A stretch of 64,000 bases of DNA, taken from positions 2,340,001 through 2,404,000 of the forward strand of contig JADANN010000202.1 of the NCBI GenBank assembly GCA_018806985.1, written 5' to 3'. Positions within the stretch are counted from its first letter, which is position 1. The number at the start of each line of letters is the position of its first letter. The notes beneath the pieces were generated by a model, which saw only the letters and a list, made by a program, of their open reading frames with translations, was not told where the DNA came from and ran no database searches. Positions 49,045 through 59,759 of the stretch are shown piece after piece. The translations under genes were made by a program, and so were the position numbers. This stretch comes from Angiostrongylus vasorum. Its lineage: Eukaryota > Nematoda > Chromadorea > Rhabditida > Metastrongylidae.

Positions 49045-52000
49045 ATGGGAGATCTAGAAGCACAGCAGGCTGAGTTGGAAATTCTGGAATCAATCTTCAA
49101 TGATTTGATCTCGTTTGAAAGTGGGAACAAAGTGCGCTTCACGTTTAGCGATAATGTGAAGCTGTCGATAGTTCTACCGGAAACGTATCCCTCTCAGTGA
49201 GTCCATTTCTGCTTTAGTTAGTTTGGTCATAAACTACCACCACTCTACAATGATGCTAAGATATTTGCGAAACTCCGGACCGCAGGTGCTTGTGGTGGGG
49301 ATCGAACTCGCTATTATCCTATCCGGGGGCTTACGCATCCACCACCACACCATACGGGTCATTCGTTTCGCCTTTCGCTCAGCCGTGTGTTAACCTATAG
49401 TTGTTATCAACGTTCACCCATTCTTCGGTTATCGATCGATACCTGCAATCAGGTGGCTATTGATAACGGAGCGTTTGTTTGGTTATTTTAGAATTTTACT
49501 GTTTAACGTTCCTTAAAATATTTCCGTCGAAATAAGCGTAAACAAATGAAATCACCACTTGTACTTCTATCTAAATTTGCTTGATATATGATTTGCCGAT
49601 TTAAACTTGCCATGGAAGTGGAATCCAATGGAGTGATACCATGGATTTCGTGAACTTGATAGTTTAAACTAGTGTGTGGCAAGACAGATTGTGAAGTTCT
49701 TATATATAAAGTCACGAAGTTCCTTTACTACGTTAATGATTGTCTGGAGCTGCGCGTTATAGAAGTATGGGACCATGAAAATGAAATGGAGCTTCCTTGT
49801 ACTTTAGAGAGTTGCCACAGTATGAGTTGAGTGGTCCGTCGCTTTCAAGAGATGAACGACATCAGTTGATATCTTCGTTGAATAATGTCATGCTGGAGAA
49901 TGTGGGATCTCCAATTATTTATACTTTGGTCACTATGGTGAAAAATTTCCTCGAGGTTTGCTGTTTTACTTCTCTGAGCTCTGTACAGTTAGCGATCACT
50001 GGTTGCATCTGTGATTTTAAGAACCCTAAAGCATATTTGAGCTTAAAGTCGATCTTTACCGTCCAATACCTTTGTAGTAACGGCTTTTTACAATAGTGAT
50101 GTGTTTGATATTTATCCCCACACTGATATTTCTGTAGCTATAGCGAAACGCCTAAAATTTTCTATTAGAACAGGGTGGTGTCAGAAAGTGGGCCGGATTG
50201 TTCGAATGACGCTTCAGATAACGAAGATAAACATGATTCTCGTTTAAACGTCGTGGTCCCGACAATCCAGCATGGTGATGTGCTCACTGATCGCAAAAGT
50301 CGCTTCCAAGCCCACGTAGCCAGAGTTCACAGTGAAGACGAGGTATGTGAAATTCCTTTATCATACGTACAGCAAAATCAGAAGTACAAGGGGAAATCGC
50401 ATTGAGTGGTCAAATTTCCTTTCCACGGTTTTTTTCAGTATTTGATCAAGGATATTTCTTACATTTCTGCCCAACGGTTTACCACCTTATCGTGGCTGGG
50501 AGGTGTTCCTGGGTGTCGGGCTGCGAAGCACAGCGCGGGGGGTTGGTCCACCCAGCAGTGTCTCCTAAGCTGAGGAGTCTGGAGTTTCCATCAGCCAGGC
50601 CAGTTAAAAGTAAACCAATACCAAGATCCACCATTGTACTGGTATTAAACTAGTCGTATGATGGCAAATCTCCCTCTGATTAGACTAACCTCGGGACTCC
50701 AGGGAATAAATAACAATGGCTAAACCCCAAAACTCTGGGAAAGTGGAAATTATGCTGCGGTCCCCACAATCAGTGAAGACAGGCCATTCAAGTATCCGAG
50801 TAAGTACTTCTTACATTAGACGTGTTTTTCTGTTTTAATTCAACAAACGAAATGTCTGTTTTCAATAAGGAACTACATCGAATAAAATCATCCATTCTTC
50901 TCGTGGAGACATATGAATTTGGGACCACTTCTTTCACTATCAGTTACTGCTGTTGTTATTTTAGGTAAAGTTGGTATTGGAACGTCTCTTGGGAAATCCG
51001 AAAATTGCTCGTGCTACTCATAACATCTATGCTTATCGAATCATCCAGTCTAAAGATGGACGCATCACAAGGTTCCATATAATTTTATTTTAGGAAGAAT
51101 TGGCACCCTTGTCTTTCTTTTCTACTTGCGTAGTAGCAATACGATACATTTTTTGTTTCGTTCCATAAACGACCTTCCTTCCATTGCGACCGTTTTACTG
51201 ACTAACTCCTAGCTTCATAGTACACTTATTGACATTGACAAGCCATCGAATGCCGTTGTGGGACGTTTCGTATTCCTTTTCAACAAGTTGTAGAATTTAT
51301 AGCCATTTATCCTTTCAAACAGTGGAGATCACTCATATTTTCTTCCGAAACGACAACTAATATGGTAAGAAACAAGGCGATGATAACTGTGACAACTATA
51401 GACTGTGAAGAATAAAAGGGTAGAACGTTTAGCGTCGACCAAACCCTATGGATGAGCCATTTATTCGACCTCATTATGCGTTGTTAGGGATTATTGGATG
51501 CCTATCTGGCACACACGGTAAATTGTGCTGGTCTAGGTATCAATCAGGCCAGTGTTTTTTCTCAGCTAGGCAATAACAATGACAGCAATTTAACTGACCC
51601 AGCACGCTGGAGGGGTTCACACATAACGCACAAGGTGCATTGTATAAAATGCATTTGATGCGAAATAGCGTCCACTTTCAACTTTGAACCAATATGTCTC
51701 ATGCTAGATTAGACTACTTAGAGTAAAAATAGTTGGAATCTATAGATTTTTATCTACAAAGTACAAATTATCCTATTATGCCATGATGGACTTCTGGTTT
51801 TCTGGAGCTTATGACCTATACTTCTTACACTTTATTGCTGTTCTTAGATGTATAGTTTATGTTTGCAGGTAGTGCTGTTGTGTTGGCGATTTTAAATCTT
51901 TAGTTCGTGTTCTGATTTCTTGAAAATCTCGATTTTAACCGTATTTAAAGTTAAAGCTTTGTAAAAACTATTGTACTATTAAGACGATAGGGTAAAGCCT

Positions 52001-52785
52001 CTTCTATAGATCCTAAATTCATGTTTAAAAACAAATATAGGATTAAGTGAATGAAATTCTATATGGCCTTCCACGCTTTACCCCCTCATTGTGGCCGAGA
52101 GGTGTTCCTGAGTGTCGGGCTGCGATGTACAGCGGGAGGATTCATCCCTCTGGCAGAGTCTCTCAAACTAAGAAGCAGTCCGACTTTTCAATCAGAAAGC
52201 CCAGCCAAAGTAAACCAATACTAGGATCCACCACCGTCCTAGCATTAAACTAATCGCATGTTGGCAAATCCCTGATCCACAAGGACGGCGACTGCCTGTG
52301 GTGGCGACGACCTGGGGCAGACTTTGGCTAGGCTGACCTCGGGACTCCAGGGAACCACTTAGCTAAACCAGCAAAATTCCGAAAAAGTGGAAATTGTGCG
52401 GGGGCCCGCACAACCAGTGAAGAAGGGCCATCCACGTATCCAAGCAAGTAATATCCTCTATGGAAGAAATTGTGGTATACATTTGAATAGTATGGAAAAG
52501 TGGACAGAACTCATGGGAGTTGTCTGATGCTTCTATAAACTTCCGTTATTTAGTACTTATCTGTAAATGTGAAAATATTCGTTCTAGTGTTCTAGGTTGG
52601 AAAACTGCTTTGACGATGGCGAGACGGGAGCCAGTAGCAAAATGCTGCAACTGCTGGAAAAAATGAAGGCGGACAATGTGCTCGTTGTTGTTTCACGATG
52701 GTATGGCGGCATTCACCTAGGTCCAGATCGATTTCGTCACATCACTAATCTTACTTACGACATTCTGTCAAAGCTAGAAGCATGA
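49045..52785 (+). CDS. impt-1: IMPACT-type protein (RWD plus UPF0029 domains), five exons
   Basis: IMPACT/Yih1 proteins bind GCN1 and restrain GCN2, so this gene probably tunes translation under amino-acid stress. Exons: 49045-49196, 49808-49955, 50169-50342, 50965-51071, 52596-52785. They total 771 nt, 256 residues plus TGA, all in phase. The RWD domain covers about residues 3-100 (AELEILESIF near the start, ELSGPSLSRDER). An acidic linker follows. The IMPACT domain starts with RKSRFQAHVARV and ends with FDDGETGASSKML and VSRWYGGIHLGPDRFRHI. The start codon lies 16 nt after a good acceptor and gives a full RWD domain. Introns 1, 3 and 4 hold Rep-D and two Rep-C copies, all without harm to the reading frame. 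The gene is divergent from disl-2. Confidence 0.93.
49235..49392 (-). mobile_element. Rep-D copy
   Basis: It shows 'gctaagatatttgcgaaact' and the 'catccaccaccacaccat' box. It lies in intron 1 of the IMPACT gene. Confidence 0.75.
50471..50813 (+). mobile_element. Rep-C element
   Basis: It runs from 'ccaacggtttaccaccttat' to 'caagtatccgagtaagta'. It lies in intron 3 of the IMPACT gene. Confidence 0.85.
51425..51550 (-). mobile_element. Rep-A fragment, strongly diverged
   Basis: 'tttagcgtcgaccaaaccct' and 'tgcctatctggc' resemble the reversed Rep-A end. It lies in intron 4 of the IMPACT gene. Confidence 0.45.
52071..52452 (+). mobile_element. Rep-C element
   Basis: It begins 'ccacgctttaccccctcatt' and ends 'cacgtatccaagcaagtaa'. 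It lies in intron 4 of the IMPACT gene. Confidence 0.85.
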
Positions 52786-54119
52786 CTAACCCGTACTGGT
52801 TACTTTTTATATATGGGATTCACTGTGATATGATAGATTTGTGGTAAACTGCATGATTAGTTCCCTTCATTGGTCTATCTTTACGAATCAAGATTTCATA
52901 CTCCACAGATGTCCATGATCATGAAGTTTCTTTACAAAAGTCATGAAATGAAACAGGCCAAACTAGGGAATTGGGAATTCTTCCTTGGCAACAACAGAAA
53001 AATCATGCATTTCGCTTATTCCGTTTGTATTTGTCTATACATGTAAGTCCAACTTAGATAATAATGGAGACGTCCCGAGGTGTGTATGATTCGTGTCAAC
53101 CTGAAGATAGCAGTACCCGAATGCTCGGTATTCCAATCGTCATTGAACGTTCATTCTAGAATTCTTTATTGGTTAAAGATACTTGCCTGCTTAAGCGTTG
53201 TATGGATTGTAATATCCTGTGGGTTTGGGTAAACTTTAGTTTGCTCGATGTACTACATTTACTGATTTCCTCGAAATTTAGTTAATATGTTTGACATGTC
53301 TATGCTTTATGGTATACTTTTTCAAACAATGTTATTCGGTAGGAATTCCCACCAGAGTTATCCAATGTCGTTTAAACTGAGCTGTGCAAGAAATAGATCT
53401 GCACATGAAAGACAGAAGTAAACACTAGTCGAAGGGAGTGTATACTCAGAACCAGATTCTGCTAATGATTCTATACATTATCGAACTTTATTTACCATTA
53501 AGACACATGCACTTCACCAAGTTGATACACTTTGAAGTCAACCACAATGATGCTGAGATATTTGCAAAACTCCGGATGGCAGGTGTTTCCTGTGGGGATC
53601 GAATACGACATTAACCTATCCGGAGTTTGGCGCGTTCGCCACCACACTATGTGGGTCCTTGCTCTGCGTTTCTTTCAGCTAGCTTTCTATCTACCAGTGC
53701 CATCAGCAATCACTCGTCAACGGGATTGATTTGGGGAGCCAAATCAAGTAAAAGTATATAAGAAAGCAAGTAAATGAAAAAAGTTAACACTTTGGAGTTA
53801 GTTAGTAAACGTATCTCCGCTACTTACTGGTGTGTGAGGACGGTCATTTGCAAGAAGTTATAATGCGATAGTTCATTGCCTGTTCAATGCAAAGTTTTAT
53901 TAACAACGATTTGTCGACAATATGAACACAAACGTATTTGTGGATTCTCTACCATGGTAGATTAATGCATGTTCTTTTCAGGATTACAAATATTGTAAAA
54001 GGACTAAATTTTGGTGAAGAATGACAGCTGCTCTTTTATATTGTGAGCCTGTCATTTTCTTTTCGAGTATCTTTAGCATGTACATGCTTCTGTTTAGTCT
54101 TCATAACTATATCGAGCAC
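52786..54119. other. Convergent intergenic region
   Basis: It lies between the 3' ends of the IMPACT gene (+) and the dehydrogenase gene (-). Apart from one Rep-D copy I see nothing supportable. Confidence 0.6.
53535..53742 (-). mobile_element. Rep-D copy
   Basis: It has 'gctgagatatttgcaaaact', 'gcgcgttcgccaccacac' and 'agtgccatcagcaatcactc'. Confidence 0.8.
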
Positions 54120-57100
54120 TCATAACCGGCTAGCACTTCCCCATAAGAACCATCCAGGTACCTTCAGCCACGACGGTACCCACTGTGCGAGCTGGTTGTG
54201 ACCGCCATGCAATAGCAGAAATGTGATACTGCGAAGGTTTGGTGGTTCTCGACCTCAAAATATTCCTAGTCAACACTACATTCCTGGATATCGCACACAA
54301 AGTTCTGTATATTTTTGAGAACTTAATTACTACAACAATGAATAAGTTCTGAAAACGTAAAATACGGAATGGGAAGAGAAACAGTGACAGCATCTCATTA
54401 GGCTACTTACCATCGATATCCTTGAATCCGTATTCCTTTCCTAGATCTTCTGTAATTAGTATTCGCCCAGTTTTCTCCATTCGTCGACCATCGCTGGCTA
54501 AAGCTACAACAGCTTTGCCCGCATACTCGGGCGTTTCACCTCGTTCGAACATTTCAGTGACCTGGGAAAAACCACTCTCATACTTGGGACAAACAACTTC
54601 GGATACCTCAATGGAAGCTGAAATTTTTACAGGCGCCATTCTTGTTGGGAAGGTGTGCAGCACAATGTAATTTTTTTATTTTATAGACCCGTCTTCACGC
54701 CTACTATGCGGATCCCAGCATTTCCCACATTCGATTCGTTTCCTCGCATCCACTGTCCACGAGGATCTTCCAACTTTTACGTGTGGCTTCGGTTGCTACA
54801 TGAGGATTTTCATTTCATCTTGAATGTCGGAGAATACTGGCGAAGTAATTCTCGCTGGAGTCCTGAGATAGTCCGGCTGGAGCGTTTCCAATTGGATTGC
54901 AGAGAATGATTTTTTTTTCCCAGACAAGTCCAGTACCGATTCCTCGACCCCGGAGGGATGAGAGGCTTGGATGACCCGAAGTGGAATCGAACTAGCAGCA
55001 GCACAATAAAGTAACCTCAATTCCCTAAATTTAGTAGTTGGAAACATATGACGAAGAATATAAATTGTTAGCTTGTCGGACATTTTATCTTCGAAGAACT
55101 TTCCTTCTTCGTAAAAACGTGGATCAAAATTCCAAAAACAATACACACTTATTCTTTGGTTTGATACCATGCCCTCAAGCAACCAATCTCGCTTTTTCCA
55201 GTGTAGAGAAGTTGGCGCCAGACTTGTCTGGGAGGATAAAGGCACTAACTGGATACACCACTAGGCAGTCATTGTACATACCGAATATGCGTTCAATCAC
55301 CCCTACGCAGTGCTTAAAATGGAGTCCAATACACAGCACATTCTTAATCGACAGCTCCAACTCTTAACGCTTGTGAACTCTTTACCTGTGTAAAGCACTG
55401 TTCATAGCTTTCCAAAGGACGAGTGTGAAGCTGCTGCAGGGGTGGTGAATGGACTTAAGTAGTTACCTAAGTTACCTGCACCCTTGTGAAATTTGCAAAT
55501 TTTTTGCAAAAATCAAAACCTTGTCCTTCTTCTTCTCACTAATAACGTTGGTGATAAACTCTGTTCGTACTGCACCTGGCCAAATCGAGACCACGCACAC
55601 ATTCTTTTTCCCTGAAACAATGGCCACTTTTTCCTACCGATCGGAGTTAACAAATGGTTACGAATTACTTGAAAGTTCTGGAATTTTTCTCCACAATTGT
55701 GACTTTCTAGTGTGTGCCTACCTTTAATTCTTCAGCCATATCAGACGCCATTCTGTCGAGAGCCTGTTTTCCAACACCGTAGGGAACGTTGAACAAATAC
55801 CTCAACATAATAAAAAAAAAATAAAAATGGCAAATAAACAGAAAATCATTCGATGATAGAGTGATGCTAGCATAATAACAAACCGATAACCAACACATCA
55901 AGACTTGGAACTTACCTATGATGACGTCAAATGTTAGACTTTTCTGGTGAACACTTCCCTACGAAGCTCGGCTCACCAAGCTCTTGTATTTTTAAAAATA
56001 AAGAAAAAAGTCAATTTTTCAAACCGACCGTCATACAACCTCGGCATTAGCAGTCAATACCTTCTTAGATTATTAAACTAACATGAAGCTGATAAAGATG
56101 TTTAATCGAGTTACATTCGACGTTTTCTTCTTGCTCTTCCACGTCTTCCTTAGCCGAATAAACGTATTTATTAACCTCGTGTTAGCTTAATAATCTAAGA
56201 AAGTTAAAAAAACCTCAATATCCATGTTTCGCGTAATATCTCTTTAGCCTGCAGCTCACCCTAGTCACGTGTTCCTGAACACCAAGTTGTGACGACCCAG
56301 CCCAAAATATGTCAGTGGACAGGTCTTCGATGTTCCCTTCCGAAAACGTTGTCACTTTCAACATGGAAGCAATACTGTTTTCAAGGTGTTATCGAGGTCG
56401 AAGGTCAATCAACCCACCATTCCACCTAATTGCCATGCACTACACCACGAGCACTAGAAGCTACCACCACAATGTGCTTCAGATCCTTTTCTAGCTCGTC
56501 AAATGCTCACTTCCTTCTATTTTCGGCTTCGTACTTACATAAACTCCCACACGACACCTCAGCAGTACTAGTACTACATATCCGCATGGAGTAGGAGCAA
56601 CGTTTCTGTTATGTAAAGCTGTAAAAGAGCCGCCATCGTCTGAAAGAATGAGGGTAATTCTTGAACGCCTACGACGAAAGGCTTGCCTAGCATGACTTCC
56701 GCATCTATCAAGTCTCAAGACGATGATAGGTAATGATCACCATTCCAACCCTGAAGTTTAGACCGCTTTTCCATAGTTACCAAAATGAATTGTTGGATAG
56801 GAGGACGTAGGAAAAGGTACAGGACTCAAAAATGAACCAATCTTAAGAGCTGACGCGTATTATGTGAATAGAATGTTCTAATCATAGTCCGCTCCTCGGA
56901 CCTCCTTTACGTGAAGAACCACGAAGCTGCTTAATGTGTCACAGGGCACGGAGAATGCATGAAATGCAAAAGTGTTCATGTACTTGTATCTAGATGTAGG
57001 TGTACCCAGGTGATGAAATCCATCCTTGGAGCACCTAGGTGGCCTATACCTTCTACGTACTGAAGTAAAAATGTTAACAAAGAAATACACACCTGTGTTG

Positions 57101-58821
57101 CATGTGGGCTGTACGCTGATTCGACCAACAGCCCGTAATCGATGGCCTGAGAACTATATAGGCCGGGGTTCGGCTTCAGCTTTAATGAATAAGCTACATG
57201 TTCGTTTCAAGTAAGTACTCCAAATTTCTCGTATATCCAGCACCCACAACAAATTTGGTGCGCAACTATTTCCCAAAATACTTGTGTTGTTCTCTACAAC
57301 CTCTTCAGTAAAACCCTAACCAATTGAGTAAGCTCGATATTGAGACGAATTAAGTTGCAGACATTCGAACGATTTATCACAGCTTATAAGATCATCGTCT
57401 AGCCATTACCGACTATGGAAAATGATTTAGAGCAGCCAAAACTCCTACAGAACATCTATATCGTCACTTTTTCGGGAAGTCTAATGAAGCAAGGAAGATG
57501 GATATACAGCTAAATTAAAAAACTAGACGTTTAGGACTGCGCTAAGGAACATCTCATTCGCATTCACAGGAAACCAAAGGTGGAATAGTCACACAAACAA
57601 AAGGATGGGAATTAACCCGCGGACCTACCTAAGTTCTGTGATCTCTGCAGTAAATTACTGACTGGATACACACAATAGTCTGTTATGTCCTTGAGATGTG
57701 AAATGCTACAATAATAACTCTAGGAACGATACACAATGGAACTACTATGTCTCCTGACGAACACACGTCATTACCAAGAAGTACTTCGGGTTTCACACCA
57801 AGAAATACCTCAATTTCGTGTTCAACAAGACACAAATGTGAACTGGATGGATGGACATTCACATTACAAAAACTGTAATTGGACCTGTTTGTCTTAATAG
57901 TAAGCAACTGCACTTTAATCGACGCACGAATACCGCATTGGTCGGAGGAGCCCTGCAATAGACATGGGATCGATCCCCGAGCCCCACCTTCCATCACTCG
58001 GGGATTGGAAGATTGGTATCAGACTTATCTGGGAGGTATAGCAGCACTGGCTCGGTACATCGATAGGCGACCGCGAGTCATCATGAAGGCCAGATATGCA
58101 TTCAACCACCTCCAACGATGCTTAATGAAGTCGAATGCATGGCTCATCCAAAAGGGATTGGTTAACGCCGAGAGCTTCATCCTTATCCGCATTTACTCCA
58201 AACTGGAGACTATTTTCGATATTAGAAACGCAACTTGAATCGAGGTCACTTCGCACAAAAGGTAGCACTTCCACGATAGAAAACTTCAACAAAACGAAAT
58301 AACCTCATCATTGGATAAATCTTGGACTCTCCATGACGCACCAAAGTATGCTTCATATCAAGTTATTTGTAAAACAATAATAAACATTTGCATTTTTTGC
58401 TCATACCACTCAAGTTTCGTTCTCACCTTAATCCACCAGCCGAGCTTATATTCACGATGAGACCATTACCATTTCTAACCATCATTCGAGCAGCATATAC
58501 CGAGCAATAATAGTGATTCCTGAAACCGAATCTCTAGATTCTTTGTCCAGTACCACTGGGATTTAAAGCATGTACTTATTTTCTACTTTATACACTTAAC
58601 AAAACCTGTCGCAACCGATTTTGAGCCCTCCATGACCATCTCCTTGTACTATACCTTTGATTATCCTTATAAGGTATTTTCACTGTTCACTATGGCATAA
58701 CGAATGGAAAATAGAATGCCGTATGATTATTGCAACTCACCTTAACTCCAACATTGTTGACTTCGTCCCACATCTCGGGAGGACATTCGTAGAAGGGTTT
58801 GCCTTGTGCTTCAAAGATATT
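54120..58821 (-). CDS. DHRS1-like short-chain dehydrogenase/reductase, 3' part only; two doubtful joins
   Basis: An NAD(P)-dependent SDR-family oxidoreductase; the substrate cannot be told. Segments in transcript order: 58741-58821 (PFYECPPEMWDEVNNVGVK), 58427-58519 (YYCSVYAARMM, LIVNISSAGGL with the catalytic-site serines), 55722-55800 (YLFNVPYGVGKQ with catalytic Y and K), 55476-55611 (VVSIWPGAVRTEF), 54411 to about 54640 (AGKAVVALASD), 54120-54253 (QWVPSWLKVPGWF, stop TGA). The order and motifs match DHRS1 along its length. The N-terminal coenzyme-binding part (TGxxxGIG) is not found between 58822 and 64000 and may lie beyond the window. Using the obvious splice sites, the first join leaves one extra base and the third leaves two; frame-keeping alternatives are weaker. 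So the gene may be decaying, or may use unusual acceptors. The last join is sound. Confidence 0.75.
54669..54995 (-). mobile_element. Rep-B SINE-like element
   Basis: On the - strand the core ends 'ccggggtcgaggaatcggta' and the tail reads 'gctgggatccgcatagtagg', then gtgaagacgggtc and an A-rich end. It is colinear with the copy at 8515 and lies just upstream of exon 5 of the dehydrogenase gene. Confidence 0.7.
55195..55350 (+). mobile_element. Rep-A SINE, core and 3' part
   Basis: 'ttggcgccagacttgtctgg' and 'gagtccaatacacagcacat' identify it. It lies in an intron of the dehydrogenase gene, antisense. Confidence 0.65.
55801..57934. other. Dehydrogenase intron, unassigned
   Basis: About 2.1 kb of AT-rich intron without a supportable gene. 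It includes the 'gttacattcgacgttttctt' motif at 56112, which resembles repeat ends elsewhere. Confidence 0.5.
57935..58185 (+). mobile_element. Rep-A SINE
   Basis: It shows 'gcattggtcggaggagccct', the B-box-like gggatcgatcccc at 57966, the core ggtatcagacttatctggga and the end ggttaacgccgagagc. It lies in the large intron of the dehydrogenase gene, antisense. Confidence 0.85.
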
Positions 58822-59248
58822 CTGAAAGTCAGAAAAGGGGCATTTCAAATGACACAGCGAATATAACCCATACATTTGACGTTACATTAATTTGATATAG
58901 AAGTCGTACGTCAAATGCCGAATGTGCAAGTGTTATGAGTTATTCAGAAGACATATTTGGAAAGAAAACAGCAACCTAACTTCCTATCTAGATATTACAG
59001 TGCACTGGCATTTTGCCACATGGTAGCGAGTTCCAAAGTGCCCAGGATAAACCAATACAGGAAGTCACTGTAAACCAGTACCAGCAATCACCGTCGATCT
59101 AGTATCAACCAAGACGCAAGTTTTCCTCCAGTATACACAGGTAACAGACAATAGTGACCATTTCGAAAGCCCTATCAAAGCCATCGTTAAGTGTGGCGCA
59201 ACGGAAATAAACCATTCTTTTCTTTATACTTTGCAAACTGTGCGGCTC
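58822..59248. other. Interval between the dehydrogenase exon and the Rep-C/LINE block
   Basis: No exon of the dehydrogenase N-terminus is recognisable here. No other feature is seen. Confidence 0.5.
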
Positions 59249-59633
59249 CCAACGGCTTACCGCCTCATCGTGGCTGGGAGATGTTCCCGGGTGTCGAGGT
59301 GCGATGTACAGCGCGGCATTCATCCCTCCAGCAGGCTCTCCCAAGCCTAGAAGGAGTCCGGCGTTTCCGTCAGGAAGTCCAGCTAAGAATAAACCAATAC
59401 CAGGACCGACTACTGTCCTGGTATCAAATTAGTCGCATGGTGGCAAATCTCTCTCTGATCCACAAAAGTCGATGGTGGTGACGACCTGCGGCAGACTTTC
59501 GCCTGGGTGGCTTCGACACTCCAAGGAACCACAACAGCTAGACCAGCAAAACTTCAAAACAATAGAAATTGTGCTGGGGTCCACACAACCAGCGAAGACG
59601 GGCCATCCAAGTAGCCAAGTAAGTAAGTAAACT
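59249..59633 (+). mobile_element. Rep-C element next to a LINE
   Basis: It begins 'ccaacggcttaccgcctcat' and ends 'ccaagtaagtaagtaa'. The LINE coding relic starts about 130 bp downstream. Confidence 0.85.
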
Positions 59634-59759
59634 GTCAGCTCCCTTCTGCACCGTGAGACACAGAGAACTTGTGGAAGGTGAATAAAATGTGGTTGCATAG
59701 AAAACCATTTCACCGTAAGGAAATAACAACCACATGGCAGTCTCTGAAGATAATTTCTT

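Noticed and set aside
59105..59344. - strand frame considered as an upstream dehydrogenase exon (VYFRCATLNDGF)
   Set aside because: It only faintly resembles the expected region, runs into Rep-C, and lacks the conserved NNA motif expected nearby.
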